DNA from: Nostocales cyanobacterium HT-58-2
GTDB lineage: Bacteria; Cyanobacteriota; Cyanobacteriia; Cyanobacteriales; Nostocaceae
NCBI GenBank assembly: GCA_002163975.1
Contig: CP019636.1
Location: 1,179,001-1,243,000 of the forward strand
Reading direction: 5' to 3'
DNA length: 64,000 nt
The position numbers and the translations under genes were made by a program. A model generated the notes under the pieces. The model had not been told where the DNA came from. It was given only the letters and a program-made list of their open reading frames with translations, and ran no database searches. Of this stretch, positions 17,428-27,303 are shown piece by piece; the stretch's first letter is position 1, and each line of letters opens with the position of its first letter.

Positions 17428-17841
17428 ATGTTCTACATACCTATAACAAGACTCGAAAATGCAAAAGGAATATTTCAAGGTTTTTATGAATTGAGTCGCC
17501 CAAAATCATTCCAAAACCCTGATGATCTTAGCCAATATTATTGCAGTTGGATATTACATCCAAAAACACAATCAGTCATGTTAGAAATACCAGACGGCAC
17601 TCTTTTTATACATAAAAATGCTAATGAGAATATATTTGATAAATATTTATCACCATTTGTTGCATCTCAAAAAATTACATTTTTAGATGTTACCAAAATA
17701 AAGTTAGTTATTATAAATAACAAAGGTAAAAATGTAAGAGTTGTTGACAATATTCCTAATTATTGGAAAAAACAGTCTAAAACAAGAGAGCAATTGCAGC
17801 AAGAAGGGTGGTTTAGCACATCACCTATGGGATTACCTTAA
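17428..17841 (+). CDS. Small phage protein, function unknown
   Basis: 137 residues from the ATG at 17428 (MFYIPITRLENAKGIFQGFY); a TTG five codons upstream is also possible. Contains Asn/Lys-rich segments and a WILHPKTQSVMLEIPDGT strand pair. It lies between two tail genes, ends 13 nt before the ATG of the large tail protein, and shares their AT-rich composition, so a tail accessory or chaperone role is plausible. No family recognised. Confidence 0.55.
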   Translation: MFYIPITRLENAKGIFQGFYELSRPKSFQNPDDLSQYYCSWILHPKTQSVMLEIPDGTLFIHKNANENIFDKYLSPFVASQKITFLDVTKIKLVIINNKGKNVRVVDNIPNYWKKQSKTREQLQQEGWFSTSPMGLP

Positions 17842-17854
17842 ACCGTACCTATGT

Positions 17855-20554
17855 ATGCTTACAATAGACTTTACTGGACAATCGAAAAACAATATTTACA
17901 ATGCCTACTTAAGCAGAATTATTCTTAATCAAAATACCCACGCACCATTGATAAAAGTAGGCTATGGAGAAGTACAAAAGATTGTTGTAGAAACTCCAAC
18001 TAACATAGTCGTTCTACCTCAAGGGTGGACAGAGGTGAAAGCTGTGGTGATAAACGGACGATCGCTTACTCCTGCTCAAAATCCAGAGTCGCCACAAGAG
18101 AACGAATATGTTTATAACCCCTACACTAATACTGTGCAGGTATCAGGTGAGGCACGAAGTGTGCAAATCTATGGCACAGTTGAGGACGTTGGCTTCATTC
18201 CTCCTCTGCTTCCTCCTCCATACCCAAGTCTATTTACCCAATTGCCACTGCAAGGAACCATTCAATTAAATCGGCAATTTGAGCAGCAGCCCAGTGCAAG
18301 TTTTGAGATGGAATTGACTTTGGATAAAAGTACGTTACAGCAGATATTTGCTCCAGGGGCGGAACTAGATTTGTATGGACTGCCACTAAGGATAAACAAT
18401 ATATCCATCACAGAATTGTCAAGAGCAATTTACCCAGATGCACGGTGCAAGTTGAGCGTGAGCCTTGGTAGTCGATGGGAGAATTATTTGGAGAAACCAA
18501 TTTTTCTACGAGAAGATGGCAAGAACAATGCAGCTGTGGATGAACCATTTCAAGATTCAGAGTGTATTAGTAGTGCTACTGGTGTGCTAGCTGGTGCAGT
18601 GAGTACGACTGTACAAAAGTTGCTAGAGAGGGCAGGGATTAAATATATTGGACCGGAATTACCACTGGTTCCAGTACCTCGCGACACACCACGGGATGCG
18701 ATCGCCAATCCTGCCCAACTCCTACAAGAACGGTTACGTGTTGCGAACTCGTTTTTAAGATGGTCTAACCCTGCTGGAGTGGAGGCGGTGCCAATTGACA
18801 GTGTTGGGGTTTGGACCTATCAAGAATCAGATATTTTGGGTGAGGTGGAAACTGGATATGAGGCTATAGGCAAAGAGAGCAAAAAGCCGATTGTGATTTC
18901 AGACCTTAACCCAGTGGCACCAGACCTTGTCAATTTCCCCTCTTCCATAACCCTTCCCCCAGTGCCAAACTTGAAAAAGGAGACAATGACGGCGTTAGGA
19001 TTTGAATACCCTAACGTTGAAATGAGTGGGAGATTTAGCGAAATCGCCAACAATGCAGCGGAGCGCACGCAGGGGAGTAGTGTACCCAGATACGAGAGAA
19101 AAGAACCACAGCGCGAGGAAAGGGTAGACGGGGATGTGTATGCTCATGTGCCATTAGAAGGTATGTCGTTGATTCAAACTATGAGTCTGTGCTTTGATAT
19201 TGGCGGGCAAACAAAGACACGCTCTTTCACCACCTTGGAAGATGGGGCTGAGATATCGGTGATAAATGAAGTGTGGGGCTTTGCTTTCACAGCAATTCAG
19301 ATTTATGAAGCCGCATCAGGCACCCTACGGGGTGGGGTGGGTGAATGCTGGAAACTTCTTAAGCAAACTCGTACTGATTACACTTACGACCCAACAACAG
19401 GTTACTTACTGTATGTCACAGAGAGCGGAGTCAACACGGTTCGGTTTAAGCAAGAAAATGCTGAATCACCTGAGACGCTGCAGTTGGGGGCGAGTGACCC
19501 CGAATACGCGTTGTATAATTTCATAAAAATCCCGGTTGTCAGCCGCACAAGCTACAAGTTGCAGCTGATGCCGGAGTACTCAACTGGAGGATTTGAGGTG
19601 ATTAAGGTTTGTAACCGAGATGGAACCAGCAGCCTCATCCCTCTTATCAATCCCGACTACGCGCCACCCTACTACGTAGCACACGAGCGCACTGAATCAG
19701 TCGCCTTTACCTCCAAAGCCAATCCAGCAAATGAGGGATTGTCAGCGTCTCGTGGTGATAAACTTGAACCTCCCTTGATTGTGGGTGAGGAAAGCTGTTT
19801 TGAGGCGATTACCCAAATTACACCTGCAGTGTATGAGGAGAAGTATATTGGCTCTCGTAATGGCTTGCCCATTTACCAAAGAGGGCGAGAAATATCACCA
19901 CAAAAGTGGGTGAAGTACGTAAAAAAATTTAAAGCACAGGGACAGGCGATCGCATCTGCACTGGAGGAAACTTCGATTGAGCAGGGAACGGGGAACCCGC
20001 CCACAGCACAGAAGCGACCACCCAAATATGAGCGAGAGGAGCCGCAGTCAACTGTACCAAAGCAGCAGTATAGGTATTATCTGCAATCGGCTGGGTACAC
20101 CATGGATGACCCGATAGGAGGAACTGAAAGCTTTCCCTTGGCTCGCACGCTGGAAGAAGCATTGACAGCAGCGCGGTGCAAATATGCAATCGAAAATTGG
20201 AGAAGTGGACTGCAAGAGCGCTTGCAAATACCGGGCAATCTGGGGATTAAAGAGGGCGATCGCTTTAATTATTGGTGTAATGGGGAATACCGTGAGCGCG
20301 TGGTTTTAGGGGCAAGTACCACGCTCAATATACTGGGAATTGTAGACGGGCAGCCAAGAGTGACGGCAGTGACTTCCCTCACACTTGGTAGATGGGGACT
20401 GGCAGGGCAGGGCTTTCCTGACATCTCTTACAAGAAAGTTTCAGTTCCCAAACAGGTTAATTCTGCAATTAGTGTGCTTGGGTTTCAAGTTGTCAGTGCC
20501 CAACTAGGACAAGTGCTAGATTGGAGCAATATTCGCTCTAGGAGGAATCCGTGA
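17855..20554 (+). CDS. Large phage tail protein (baseplate/hub-type) candidate
   Basis: 899 residues from ATG 17855 (MLTIDFTGQSKNNIYNAYLS); the frame is open further upstream, but those codons overlap the preceding gene and do not look protein-like. The middle is beta-rich (FEMELTLDKSTLQQIFAPGAELDLYGLPL), reminiscent of tail hub proteins with repeated OB-type domains. C-terminal residues about 700-800 repeat PPKYEREEPQ-like acidic/Pro linkers. The product is long, single-frame and central in the tail module. I do not recognise a named family, but cyanobacterial prophages commonly have a protein of this type beside fibre genes. Confidence 0.6.
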   Translation: MLTIDFTGQSKNNIYNAYLSRIILNQNTHAPLIKVGYGEVQKIVVETPTNIVVLPQGWTEVKAVVINGRSLTPAQNPESPQENEYVYNPYTNTVQVSGEARSVQIYGTVEDVGFIPPLLPPPYPSLFTQLPLQGTIQLNRQFEQQPSASFEMELTLDKSTLQQIFAPGAELDLYGLPLRINNISITELSRAIYPDARCKLSVSLGSRWENYLEKPIFLREDGKNNAAVDEPFQDSECISSATGVLAGAVSTTVQKLLERAGIKYIGPELPLVPVPRDTPRDAIANPAQLLQERLRVANSFLRWSNPAGVEAVPIDSVGVWTYQESDILGEVETGYEAIGKESKKPIVISDLNPVAPDLVNFPSSITLPPVPNLKKETMTALGFEYPNVEMSGRFSEIANNAAERTQGSSVPRYERKEPQREERVDGDVYAHVPLEGMSLIQTMSLCFDIGGQTKTRSFTTLEDGAEISVINEVWGFAFTAIQIYEAASGTLRGGVGECWKLLKQTRTDYTYDPTTGYLLYVTESGVNTVRFKQENAESPETLQLGASDPEYALYNFIKIPVVSRTSYKLQLMPEYSTGGFEVIKVCNRDGTSSLIPLINPDYAPPYYVAHERTESVAFTSKANPANEGLSASRGDKLEPPLIVGEESCFEAITQITPAVYEEKYIGSRNGLPIYQRGREISPQKWVKYVKKFKAQGQAIASALEETSIEQGTGNPPTAQKRPPKYEREEPQSTVPKQQYRYYLQSAGYTMDDPIGGTESFPLARTLEEALTAARCKYAIENWRSGLQERLQIPGNLGIKEGDRFNYWCNGEYRERVVLGASTTLNILGIVDGQPRVTAVTSLTLGRWGLAGQGFPDISYKKVSVPKQVNSAISVLGFQVVSAQLGQVLDWSNIRSRRNP

Positions 20555-20721
20555 TGTATTCTGCTCAAGATGTTGTCAAAGTGTGGAAAGCGCTCTTACC
20601 GAAAATTATTAAGTCGAATCAAGGGATAGAGATTACAGTCAAAGGGCAGACAACTATTTTGACAATTGATTCCTTAAAATCTCAAACTAATACGAAAAGA
20701 AACCTAACTTATCGGGGTTAA
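20554..20721 (+). CDS. 55-residue phage protein coupled to the tail gene
   Basis: An ATG at 20554 overlaps the tail gene's TGA (TGATG), with AGGAGGA seven bases upstream, and opens 55 codons (MYSAQDVVKVWKALLPKIIK). The stop at 20719-20721 overlaps the stop of the convergent minus-strand gene by four bases. A strong ribosome-binding site and coupling support it as real. Function unknown. Confidence 0.65.
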   Translation: MYSAQDVVKVWKALLPKIIKSNQGIEITVKGQTTILTIDSLKSQTNTKRNLTYRG

Positions 20722-22166
20722 TAAATCACGGGTGCGGCTGCGTGTATTTGCACATTTGAATTATTTAGAGCATAAGCCAACATTTTCCTTTTCTTAGCTC
20801 CCGTTCGTCTACAACTGTCGGCTAAGCTTTCTACTTTAGAACAAGTAATTTCTGGATTAGCGTTTGTTGTTTTTAACTGCTCTCTTAACAATTGTCGATT
20901 TTGAGAGTCCCATTCATATAAATTCAGTCTTGTCAGATTTATGTAGGGATTTAGTCTATAACTGTCCACGCATATATCGCCACTGCTAGGCGGGTTTGTA
21001 TTGTCAATTATATTACAAATACTTCTGCGCCAATCTTGTTCATTAATGGTAAATGGAAGAGGGTTTTGATATTGGTAACTACTACCAGAGACAGTGTGAA
21101 TAATCCTTTCTTCTCTTTGAATTGTATTCCCTTGTATTAATAGACAAATAATTTTTACCCATCTTGATGAATTTAAAAATCCCAGTTTTAATGTAATAAA
21201 CCTTTTATTTCTTAAGGCAGTGATAAAGACTTGCCAAGCTAAGTTATTATCAATATTTAAATTTAAATTTAATGGTTGTGAGCGATCACCCCCTAAGTAC
21301 AACTTTCTAGCAAAGGGGGTTGGGATGTAAGTAGTACCAAGAACATCAAGATCGGATGGTTGCACTTTAGTCAGGCTTTGTGATCTAATTTCCCAAGTAC
21401 AGCGATTTCTATTTTCACCATCATCCCATAAGGCAGCAACTCCAAACCTATTCAAAGGAATACTATTAAAGCCAACAGTCATAAAATCGCCACTTAGAAT
21501 ACAGCTAGCAAGATATGTTGTAGTATCATTTGTACCAACTGCCGTACAATTAATGTAATCATCTGTTGTTAAAAATTCATAATTTTCTAAACGTCGATAA
21601 CGCAACCCAAAATACTGATAGTTAAATGCATTTCCTGATGTTGGAGGAGTTGCAGAAAAGGAAATATTAGAAGAACTATAATTATAGTAATCAAAAGTTG
21701 CCCATTGTGGAGGAGTTATATAAAACTCTGGAGTTACACCAGGAGGGGCAAGATAAAACAATCTCCTTTCAAAGATTTCAACCGAAACATTTAAAACATT
21801 TCTTCCTATGGTGCCAAACCCTAAATAACTTTTATAAGTAATATCTAATCTATAAATGTCTGGGTATTCTAATACAGAAAAAACGATTGGCAAAGCCGTT
21901 GTTTGTTTTGTTTTTTTACCTGTGACTCGATACTCTATTGTTCTTTCTGTAGAATTTTCAAGTTGCGGTTTGTCTGTAGAAAACAACCACCATTCCCCCT
22001 CATCTGTCTGCACCGCCAAGCACTCACCTGCTTTTAAATCTGTGGCACAAATTCCTTGGATACGTCCTTGTGGAGTTGTAAACCATACTTGGGAACGCGA
22101 TCGCCCTCCGTTACTTGTGGCGATGATGATGCGATTGAGAGAGCGTTGCCAAATTGAAATGTCCAC
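20718..22166 (-). CDS. Phage tail-associated protein, function unknown
   Basis: 482 residues from a GTG start that overlaps the preceding stop (TAGTG). The product is beta-rich with many Tyr, Asn and Thr residues, a YYNYSSSNISFSATPPTSGN loop near residue 160 and a cysteine-containing C-terminal part. It is the last of three coupled minus-strand genes starting with the collagen-type fibre. It converges with the plus-strand tail operon with stop codons overlapping, leaving no room for a terminator between. Likely a fibre, fibre chaperone or surface protein; no family recognised. Confidence 0.55.
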   Translation of the reverse strand: MDISIWQRSLNRIIIATSNGGRSRSQVWFTTPQGRIQGICATDLKAGECLAVQTDEGEWWLFSTDKPQLENSTERTIEYRVTGKKTKQTTALPIVFSVLEYPDIYRLDITYKSYLGFGTIGRNVLNVSVEIFERRLFYLAPPGVTPEFYITPPQWATFDYYNYSSSNISFSATPPTSGNAFNYQYFGLRYRRLENYEFLTTDDYINCTAVGTNDTTTYLASCILSGDFMTVGFNSIPLNRFGVAALWDDGENRNRCTWEIRSQSLTKVQPSDLDVLGTTYIPTPFARKLYLGGDRSQPLNLNLNIDNNLAWQVFITALRNKRFITLKLGFLNSSRWVKIICLLIQGNTIQREERIIHTVSGSSYQYQNPLPFTINEQDWRRSICNIIDNTNPPSSGDICVDSYRLNPYINLTRLNLYEWDSQNRQLLREQLKTTNANPEITCSKVESLADSCRRTGAKKRKMLAYALNNSNVQIHAAAPVIY

Positions 22167-23563
22167 TAGTAAACCTTGAAAGTAGAATTAACCGCGCTGA
22201 ATATATCTCTTATTTCGTTGTCTGATTTATCTCCTGTGTAGAAGGCAATTAACCCTAAGTGCCCATAATAATTACCCAATCCATTCCCACCTATTATGCC
22301 GCCAGAATTACTAATCAAATCAGTGGTGTTGGAATTGCTACTTAATATTTGATTATTACGCCAGATAGCGTGTCCTCTAGAGTTGTTAGAAAAAACCCAA
22401 ATGTACGGGGTAAAACTAGAATAAGCTGCAACAGAAAAATCCAAATCATTTGAATACTGAGCAAATCTAATACTGCTATTAGAAACATATCCTAGATGTA
22501 AGTTTGTATTCGGACTGTTGTCGCTTCCAGTCAAAAAATAATTAACGCTATTTGATGAAGTCCTTGCTTCGACAACCGCTATTGTATATTTAACGCCAGC
22601 AAGATAACTTAAATTTGCATTTAGGTATTTATTGCCACTAAACAACACAGAAGGTATGCTGCCATTCGCAAAAATTCCTTGCTTGTAAGTTGGTTGATTT
22701 GTCGAATTTCCTTGAGTAGCTGTTTGATTTGCTGAAGCCCACTGACTGACAAGGGCATTATCTTGTAAAGATAAATTTCCGCTGTAAAAATATTCTCTTA
22801 ATCCTTGAGTAGGTAATACCAGTTCGGATGGTGCGGATGGTGTTGTTGGCGTAGTAGTGGGAGTGGGGGAAGCTTGTACCCCATAGGAACCTTGAGCAAA
22901 AGTATAAGTATTACCACTTTTGGTTAAGACTCCAGAGGAATCATTAAATAAAGTAAAATTTAAAAAGTTATTTCCTGTACCGTCAGTAATAAAACTATCA
23001 TTTCCACCACTTCCTGTTACTATTTGAACATTACCATCTGAATATAGGGTTACTTCCCAAACAAGAGTTGGAGATCCAATAGTTCCTGATGTTGACAAGG
23101 ACCCTTCAAAACGAATTCTAAAGCTTTCCCCAGGAGTATCTTGGCTGACGAATACTTGTTGGTAAGAGTGATCTCCAGAATTTAAAAATATTCCTCTGCC
23201 TGGGCTGGAAGTGCCGATATTTGAATAAGCATTTGAACCATAGCCAAAAGTTATATAACTATTGCTACCAACAAAAATATTGGTTTTGTAAGTGGCATTG
23301 TAGAAAGGGAAATCAAAACCAATATCACCAACGTTAATATTGCCATCATCCACACTCCCTGATTGAATCAGTTGCATTCCTTGGCTGCCTTTAAGAGTAG
23401 CTAAGGTAGAACTAAATACTCGGCGTGGTTTGGTGTCTTGTGCTGCTTTCGCAGGTGGTGATAAGTTTTTTAATCCAGGGCGTAGCCCGCCTCTTACACC
23501 ACTCATAGAAAGAGCGCGGGCAAGAGGGAAAACGCCGCGATTTACACCCGACGGGAACGACAT
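22166..23563 (-). CDS. Phage tail/surface protein with C-terminal LamG-like domain
   Basis: 465 residues from the ATG at 23563, which overlaps the upstream stop (TAATG); the longer frame from 23644 is a read-in from the fibre gene. An N-terminal basic segment precedes a beta domain (GFDFPFYNATYKTNIFVGSN, residues about 80-240), then a Pro/Thr linker (PTPTTTPTTPSAP), and a C-terminal lectin-like domain ending IRDIFSAVNSTFKVY, a signature of phage proteins with laminin-G-like folds. Likely a receptor-binding or decoration component working with the collagen-type fibre encoded upstream. Confidence 0.6.
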   Translation of the reverse strand: MSFPSGVNRGVFPLARALSMSGVRGGLRPGLKNLSPPAKAAQDTKPRRVFSSTLATLKGSQGMQLIQSGSVDDGNINVGDIGFDFPFYNATYKTNIFVGSNSYITFGYGSNAYSNIGTSSPGRGIFLNSGDHSYQQVFVSQDTPGESFRIRFEGSLSTSGTIGSPTLVWEVTLYSDGNVQIVTGSGGNDSFITDGTGNNFLNFTLFNDSSGVLTKSGNTYTFAQGSYGVQASPTPTTTPTTPSAPSELVLPTQGLREYFYSGNLSLQDNALVSQWASANQTATQGNSTNQPTYKQGIFANGSIPSVLFSGNKYLNANLSYLAGVKYTIAVVEARTSSNSVNYFLTGSDNSPNTNLHLGYVSNSSIRFAQYSNDLDFSVAAYSSFTPYIWVFSNNSRGHAIWRNNQILSSNSNTTDLISNSGGIIGGNGLGNYYGHLGLIAFYTGDKSDNEIRDIFSAVNSTFKVY

Positions 23564-25872
23564 TAAAAATCCTCCGCTGTCACCACAACCGTAACAGTGA
23601 CACCAGAACCGAGCGCTGTTTTCATTGCTCCGCGCAGTGTCCATCCTGACTTCAAAGGCAGGAAAGGCATTGTGGCGGCATTGATTTCCAAAGCTGGGAG
23701 GTTGGTTCGATTTAGCCCGTTGACTTGGTTCGCGGTATCAAGGATAACCGCACCAGCTGAACTTGTGATACTACCAGCAGGACCAGCAGGACCTTGAGCA
23801 CCTGTATCTCCCTTATCCCCTTTATCGCCCTTCGCACCTGGTAAACCAGCAGCACCCTGAGCACCTGCGTCTCCCTTGTCCCCCTTATCTCCCTTGTCGC
23901 CTTTATCACCCTTCGCACCTTGGGGAATAGTAAAATTAAGTACTGCTTTGCTACTAGTACCGGAATTGGTAACTACTGCCTGTGTTCCAGCAGGCGCAGT
24001 TGTGGTTGTCCCAATTGCCAGAGTAGGCGGTTGGAAATCCCCCTCCCACTCCCTTATACAGGGTGGTGAAGCGTGGCTAATTGAGGTGATTTGATTGCCG
24101 TCGTAGACGAAGCTATAAGTTATACGGTAGCTCGTTGCAGGGAAGTTCCCCGCACCAACGGCAATTATCGCCGCACCTGGGGCGAACAAGGAGAAATCAG
24201 TTGCGGCTGTGGGTAGTGCCGTGACTACCGCACCTTGGCTCCAGTTGGCAATAGTAAATTGCTGCGATGGACCTGCAACAACAGTGAATCCAGTAAATCG
24301 GCGTATTTCTCCAGTGTCTTGGCGTTGGAGGTAAATGTTGACTGAGAGCGGATTGAAATTGCCTTTGGTGTTACCAGCCAAAACATCTGGGTAGTTTGCC
24401 CGTATCGTACCCTTACCACTGGCATCACAGGGATAATTTAGGGTAAGAGTTACACCTTGCCCGGATGCGATCGCCTGATAATTGCTCCATGCCCCCGCTG
24501 CGCTTTCACCCGCTACTGTTCCGACGATTGCTCGGATTGCTTCACTTGCGGTTGGGATGTACGATGGTGGGTCAACATACACAGCACCATTGCCGTTGAT
24601 CACAACTTTCTGCCCTGCTGTATTGGGCGCAAGTCCCCCAATCGTGCGCCTTGGCTTCAAGGGAAAATCATAGCCACCGACAAGCGCCGCACCTGAGAGA
24701 ATATCAAATGATAATCCCCCAGATGGGACGACTCTGTATTTGTCACCCAAGTCAAATACTGCACCGCCAGGAAGGAGTTTGCCCAGTGGATTGTAATCAC
24801 CTGACTGAGTGCGGATGCTGGGTAAGACGCCAATTGTGGAACCGGGCGTTATTTGATTGTTTAACTCAGTAACAGAGAAGTAAGGTTTGACTGCTAGTGC
24901 GATCGCCTCCCCTGGCTGCAAGGTATCGGGAGTGATGAAAGAAGTGGTGAGGCGTGGAGTCCATGGGAAATAGCCACCGACCGAGGGGAATGCTTTCCCC
25001 TGTGAATCTTGAGTGCGAATTGTGCCATCAGTTTGTACATAGCCAATGAATTTGACCATGAATAAACCATTGAGCAAGTCCGGGCTTTTGCGGTCGTTAT
25101 ACTCCAGTTCAATGCCAAACTCTATCCCAGCTGCCAGCGCAATCGCATCGTTGTTATAGAGCCAGTACTGTGCTTCCCAAGTAGGGAGCACCTTGCCCCC
25201 CGTTGCTTGTCCTGGGTAGGGAGGGGTAGGGATAGTGGTGAGGGGATTAACTTCAGTGATGGGGCGATCGCTTCCTCCCGGTCCACGGGTATCGGCAACG
25301 TAGGTAGTCGGACTACCAACTCTCACCCAGCGACCAATATCAGCTGCTACTACATCAGGTGAAAGGGATAGGTTAGAGTCAGCGCGATACTCAAACCACT
25401 TTGATTCAGACGTCACCCAACGCACGCAACCATCCAGCCTTGTACTACCTGTGGGAAGATTGGCAAGTGTTGCCACTGTGGGGGCAAGTGCAATATGGGC
25501 GTCCTGCGACAGCGTGATTGTGACGGGTAGAGGAGTTTTGGCTGATTGCGCTTCGATGCCTAGACCAAACTGGAAGCCAGGGACCCTCGCAATCTGCACA
25601 TGAGTGCTGGGGTCGTTGCTTGAGCCAGCACTGAGCACATAGTAATGAATATCCCAGCCTGGTTTTTGCACCGAAGCTGGGATATTCATCAGAATTCTTT
25701 GTCCGGCAGTATATGTAATTGCTGCGCTAACTGATGGTTTGTTGAAGCCTGCACGGTTCTGCAATTGGAAACTAAAGTACAAAGTGCCAGCAGTGATGAA
25801 ATTTCCACCACTGCTAACTTGCACTTGCCACTGTGGGCACGTTTCTCCTACACCTGCATACTGGGGTAACAT
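23563..25872 (-). CDS. Tail fibre with collagen-like Gly-X-Y repeats
   Basis: 769 residues. Residues about 650-705 form an uninterrupted collagen-like run of GxY triplets (repeats of GAKGDKGDKGDK type with GPAGPAG at the end), followed by a 60-residue C-terminal tip. N-terminal domains are beta-rich (VQVSSGGNFITAGTLYFSFQ, and TSFITPDTLQPGEAIALAVKP). Collagen-like shafts trimerise and are frequent in phage tail fibres. It is the first gene of a three-gene minus-strand set with overlapping stop/start codons. The Lys/Asp-rich triplets should promote trimer salt bridges. Confidence 0.75.
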   Translation of the reverse strand: MLPQYAGVGETCPQWQVQVSSGGNFITAGTLYFSFQLQNRAGFNKPSVSAAITYTAGQRILMNIPASVQKPGWDIHYYVLSAGSSNDPSTHVQIARVPGFQFGLGIEAQSAKTPLPVTITLSQDAHIALAPTVATLANLPTGSTRLDGCVRWVTSESKWFEYRADSNLSLSPDVVAADIGRWVRVGSPTTYVADTRGPGGSDRPITEVNPLTTIPTPPYPGQATGGKVLPTWEAQYWLYNNDAIALAAGIEFGIELEYNDRKSPDLLNGLFMVKFIGYVQTDGTIRTQDSQGKAFPSVGGYFPWTPRLTTSFITPDTLQPGEAIALAVKPYFSVTELNNQITPGSTIGVLPSIRTQSGDYNPLGKLLPGGAVFDLGDKYRVVPSGGLSFDILSGAALVGGYDFPLKPRRTIGGLAPNTAGQKVVINGNGAVYVDPPSYIPTASEAIRAIVGTVAGESAAGAWSNYQAIASGQGVTLTLNYPCDASGKGTIRANYPDVLAGNTKGNFNPLSVNIYLQRQDTGEIRRFTGFTVVAGPSQQFTIANWSQGAVVTALPTAATDFSLFAPGAAIIAVGAGNFPATSYRITYSFVYDGNQITSISHASPPCIREWEGDFQPPTLAIGTTTTAPAGTQAVVTNSGTSSKAVLNFTIPQGAKGDKGDKGDKGDKGDAGAQGAAGLPGAKGDKGDKGDTGAQGPAGPAGSITSSAGAVILDTANQVNGLNRTNLPALEINAATMPFLPLKSGWTLRGAMKTALGSGVTVTVVVTAEDF

Positions 25873-25953
25873 TCGTTACGGTCAGAGGATATCCCCAAGA
25901 TGTTAGCACAAGAAAATTTACGGAAATGCGATCTCATCAAGATAGACATAGCT

Positions 25954-27303
25954 CTAATTTTCATATTTTTTTAACGCTTCAATAATTCTCTGTGCCATAA
26001 GTGGCGGCACAGAGTTACCAATTACCTTTGTATCCAATGCTGATTTTCCAGACCATTGATACGAGTCTGGGAAAGACTGTAACCGTGCTAATGCACGAGT
26101 GTTTAGAGAGTGCACATCACCCTCCATCACCGCATCAATAATCTTATTTCTATTGCCCTTCTTGCCGTCATCACCCAGGCACCTCAAAGTCCAGCAAGGC
26201 TCTTGTGGGCTTCGTGTTTTAGGGATATTGAATGCGCCTACTCGCTCAATAAGAAGCGCTCGTGGCACTCCTTTCGATATTGATGCTGGGATGGTCCAAA
26301 TAGGCTCATTATCAGTGCCTACTTCACGCTCTCCATTGATGCCTTTTTGCTGCCCGCTCACTAAAAAAGCTTTGGTTTGAGCGTTGCATCCCCGACGCAT
26401 TGTCCCCGAAAAAAGTGGGCAGCCTTCGTTTTGTTGATCTGTCGGCGTAGTTAGATCTTCGTTGTAATAAGGCTGCCCATTTTTTTTACGTGTAAGACCC
26501 TCGTGAGTAAAGCTAGGTTCATTAAGTGCTCTTGTCTTGTAGCCCAACCGGACAGATTTGGAGTTTTGTTGATCCACCAGCTGAGTTTTCAGTCCTAAAG
26601 CTTGAATAGCTTTTTCTTGCTTGGGCGTAAGTTGCGATCGCGGTAATTCTGGCAATAAGTCCTCTATCGCCTTGTACCAGCCAACCCAAGGTAATTTGGG
26701 AGCACTGAATAAATCCATCTGCCCGTGCAAGAATTGCGCGTGAGTCGCCTCTATTTTGGGCAATGGGACGCCTTTGCCAGCAATCATGATTAATCTTCGG
26801 CGACTTTGAGGAACGCCAAAATCAGCCGCATTTAAGATAAGTTTTCTGCTTAAGATTTGATAACCTCTTTCTTCTAGGTAATTGCAGAAGTCAATATATC
26901 CTTGGTAATTGGCGTAGTCCTCCACGTTTTCCAAGATGATGCAGTCTGGCTCAATTATCTGCTCATGCCAGAAAATCTTAGTGAGGGATGTGGCACTGGC
27001 TGTTGCTAGCGACTGAGCACAATTTTTCTTCGCCGCAGTGTTGGCGCGGCTGAAAACTTTGCACTCTGGTGATAACTGCCAGATGAGAAGGCTGCCAGAG
27101 CGTCGTCTCTCACTCTTCGAGGGAAACTCCAACTTGTGGGGGTCAAGGGTAGTCACGTCAGCAACCACACAGGGACCAACGTTAGCTTGGTAGAGGGCAG
27201 CGATCGCAGGATCTAGTTCCACCCCAAGAGTTTTACAACCAGCTGCTTTAGCTCCCAGAGAGAAGCCTCCACCACCTGCATAGTACGAGATGCAGAAGTT
27301 CAC
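25954..27303 (-). CDS. C5-cytosine DNA methyltransferase (PEC variant)
   Basis: 449 residues with the motif order of C5 methyltransferases: motif I YYAGGGGFSLGAKAAG (7-22, binds S-adenosylmethionine), motif IV SPECKVFS with candidate nucleophile Cys81, motif VI ENV (125-127), motif VIII QSRRR (166-170), and a C-terminal motif IX/X block (ARLQSFPDSY; VIGNSVPPLMAQRIIEAL). The catalytic loop reads Ser-Pro-Glu-Cys where most have Gly/Pro-Pro-Cys. No partner endonuclease gene is adjacent, so it is a solitary phage methyltransferase, probably protecting phage DNA or modifying host sites. The target is not predictable from sequence by eye. Confidence 0.85.
   Translation of the reverse strand: MNFCISYYAGGGGFSLGAKAAGCKTLGVELDPAIAALYQANVGPCVVADVTTLDPHKLEFPSKSERRRSGSLLIWQLSPECKVFSRANTAAKKNCAQSLATASATSLTKIFWHEQIIEPDCIILENVEDYANYQGYIDFCNYLEERGYQILSRKLILNAADFGVPQSRRRLIMIAGKGVPLPKIEATHAQFLHGQMDLFSAPKLPWVGWYKAIEDLLPELPRSQLTPKQEKAIQALGLKTQLVDQQNSKSVRLGYKTRALNEPSFTHEGLTRKKNGQPYYNEDLTTPTDQQNEGCPLFSGTMRRGCNAQTKAFLVSGQQKGINGEREVGTDNEPIWTIPASISKGVPRALLIERVGAFNIPKTRSPQEPCWTLRCLGDDGKKGNRNKIIDAVMEGDVHSLNTRALARLQSFPDSYQWSGKSALDTKVIGNSVPPLMAQRIIEALKKYEN

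Noticed and set aside
6554..25872. Diversity-generating retroelement acting on tail-fibre genes
   Set aside because: No reverse transcriptase or template/variable repeat pair seen.
25954..27303. Restriction-modification system around the methyltransferase
   Set aside because: No endonuclease or specificity gene nearby; neighbours are fibre and small phage genes.
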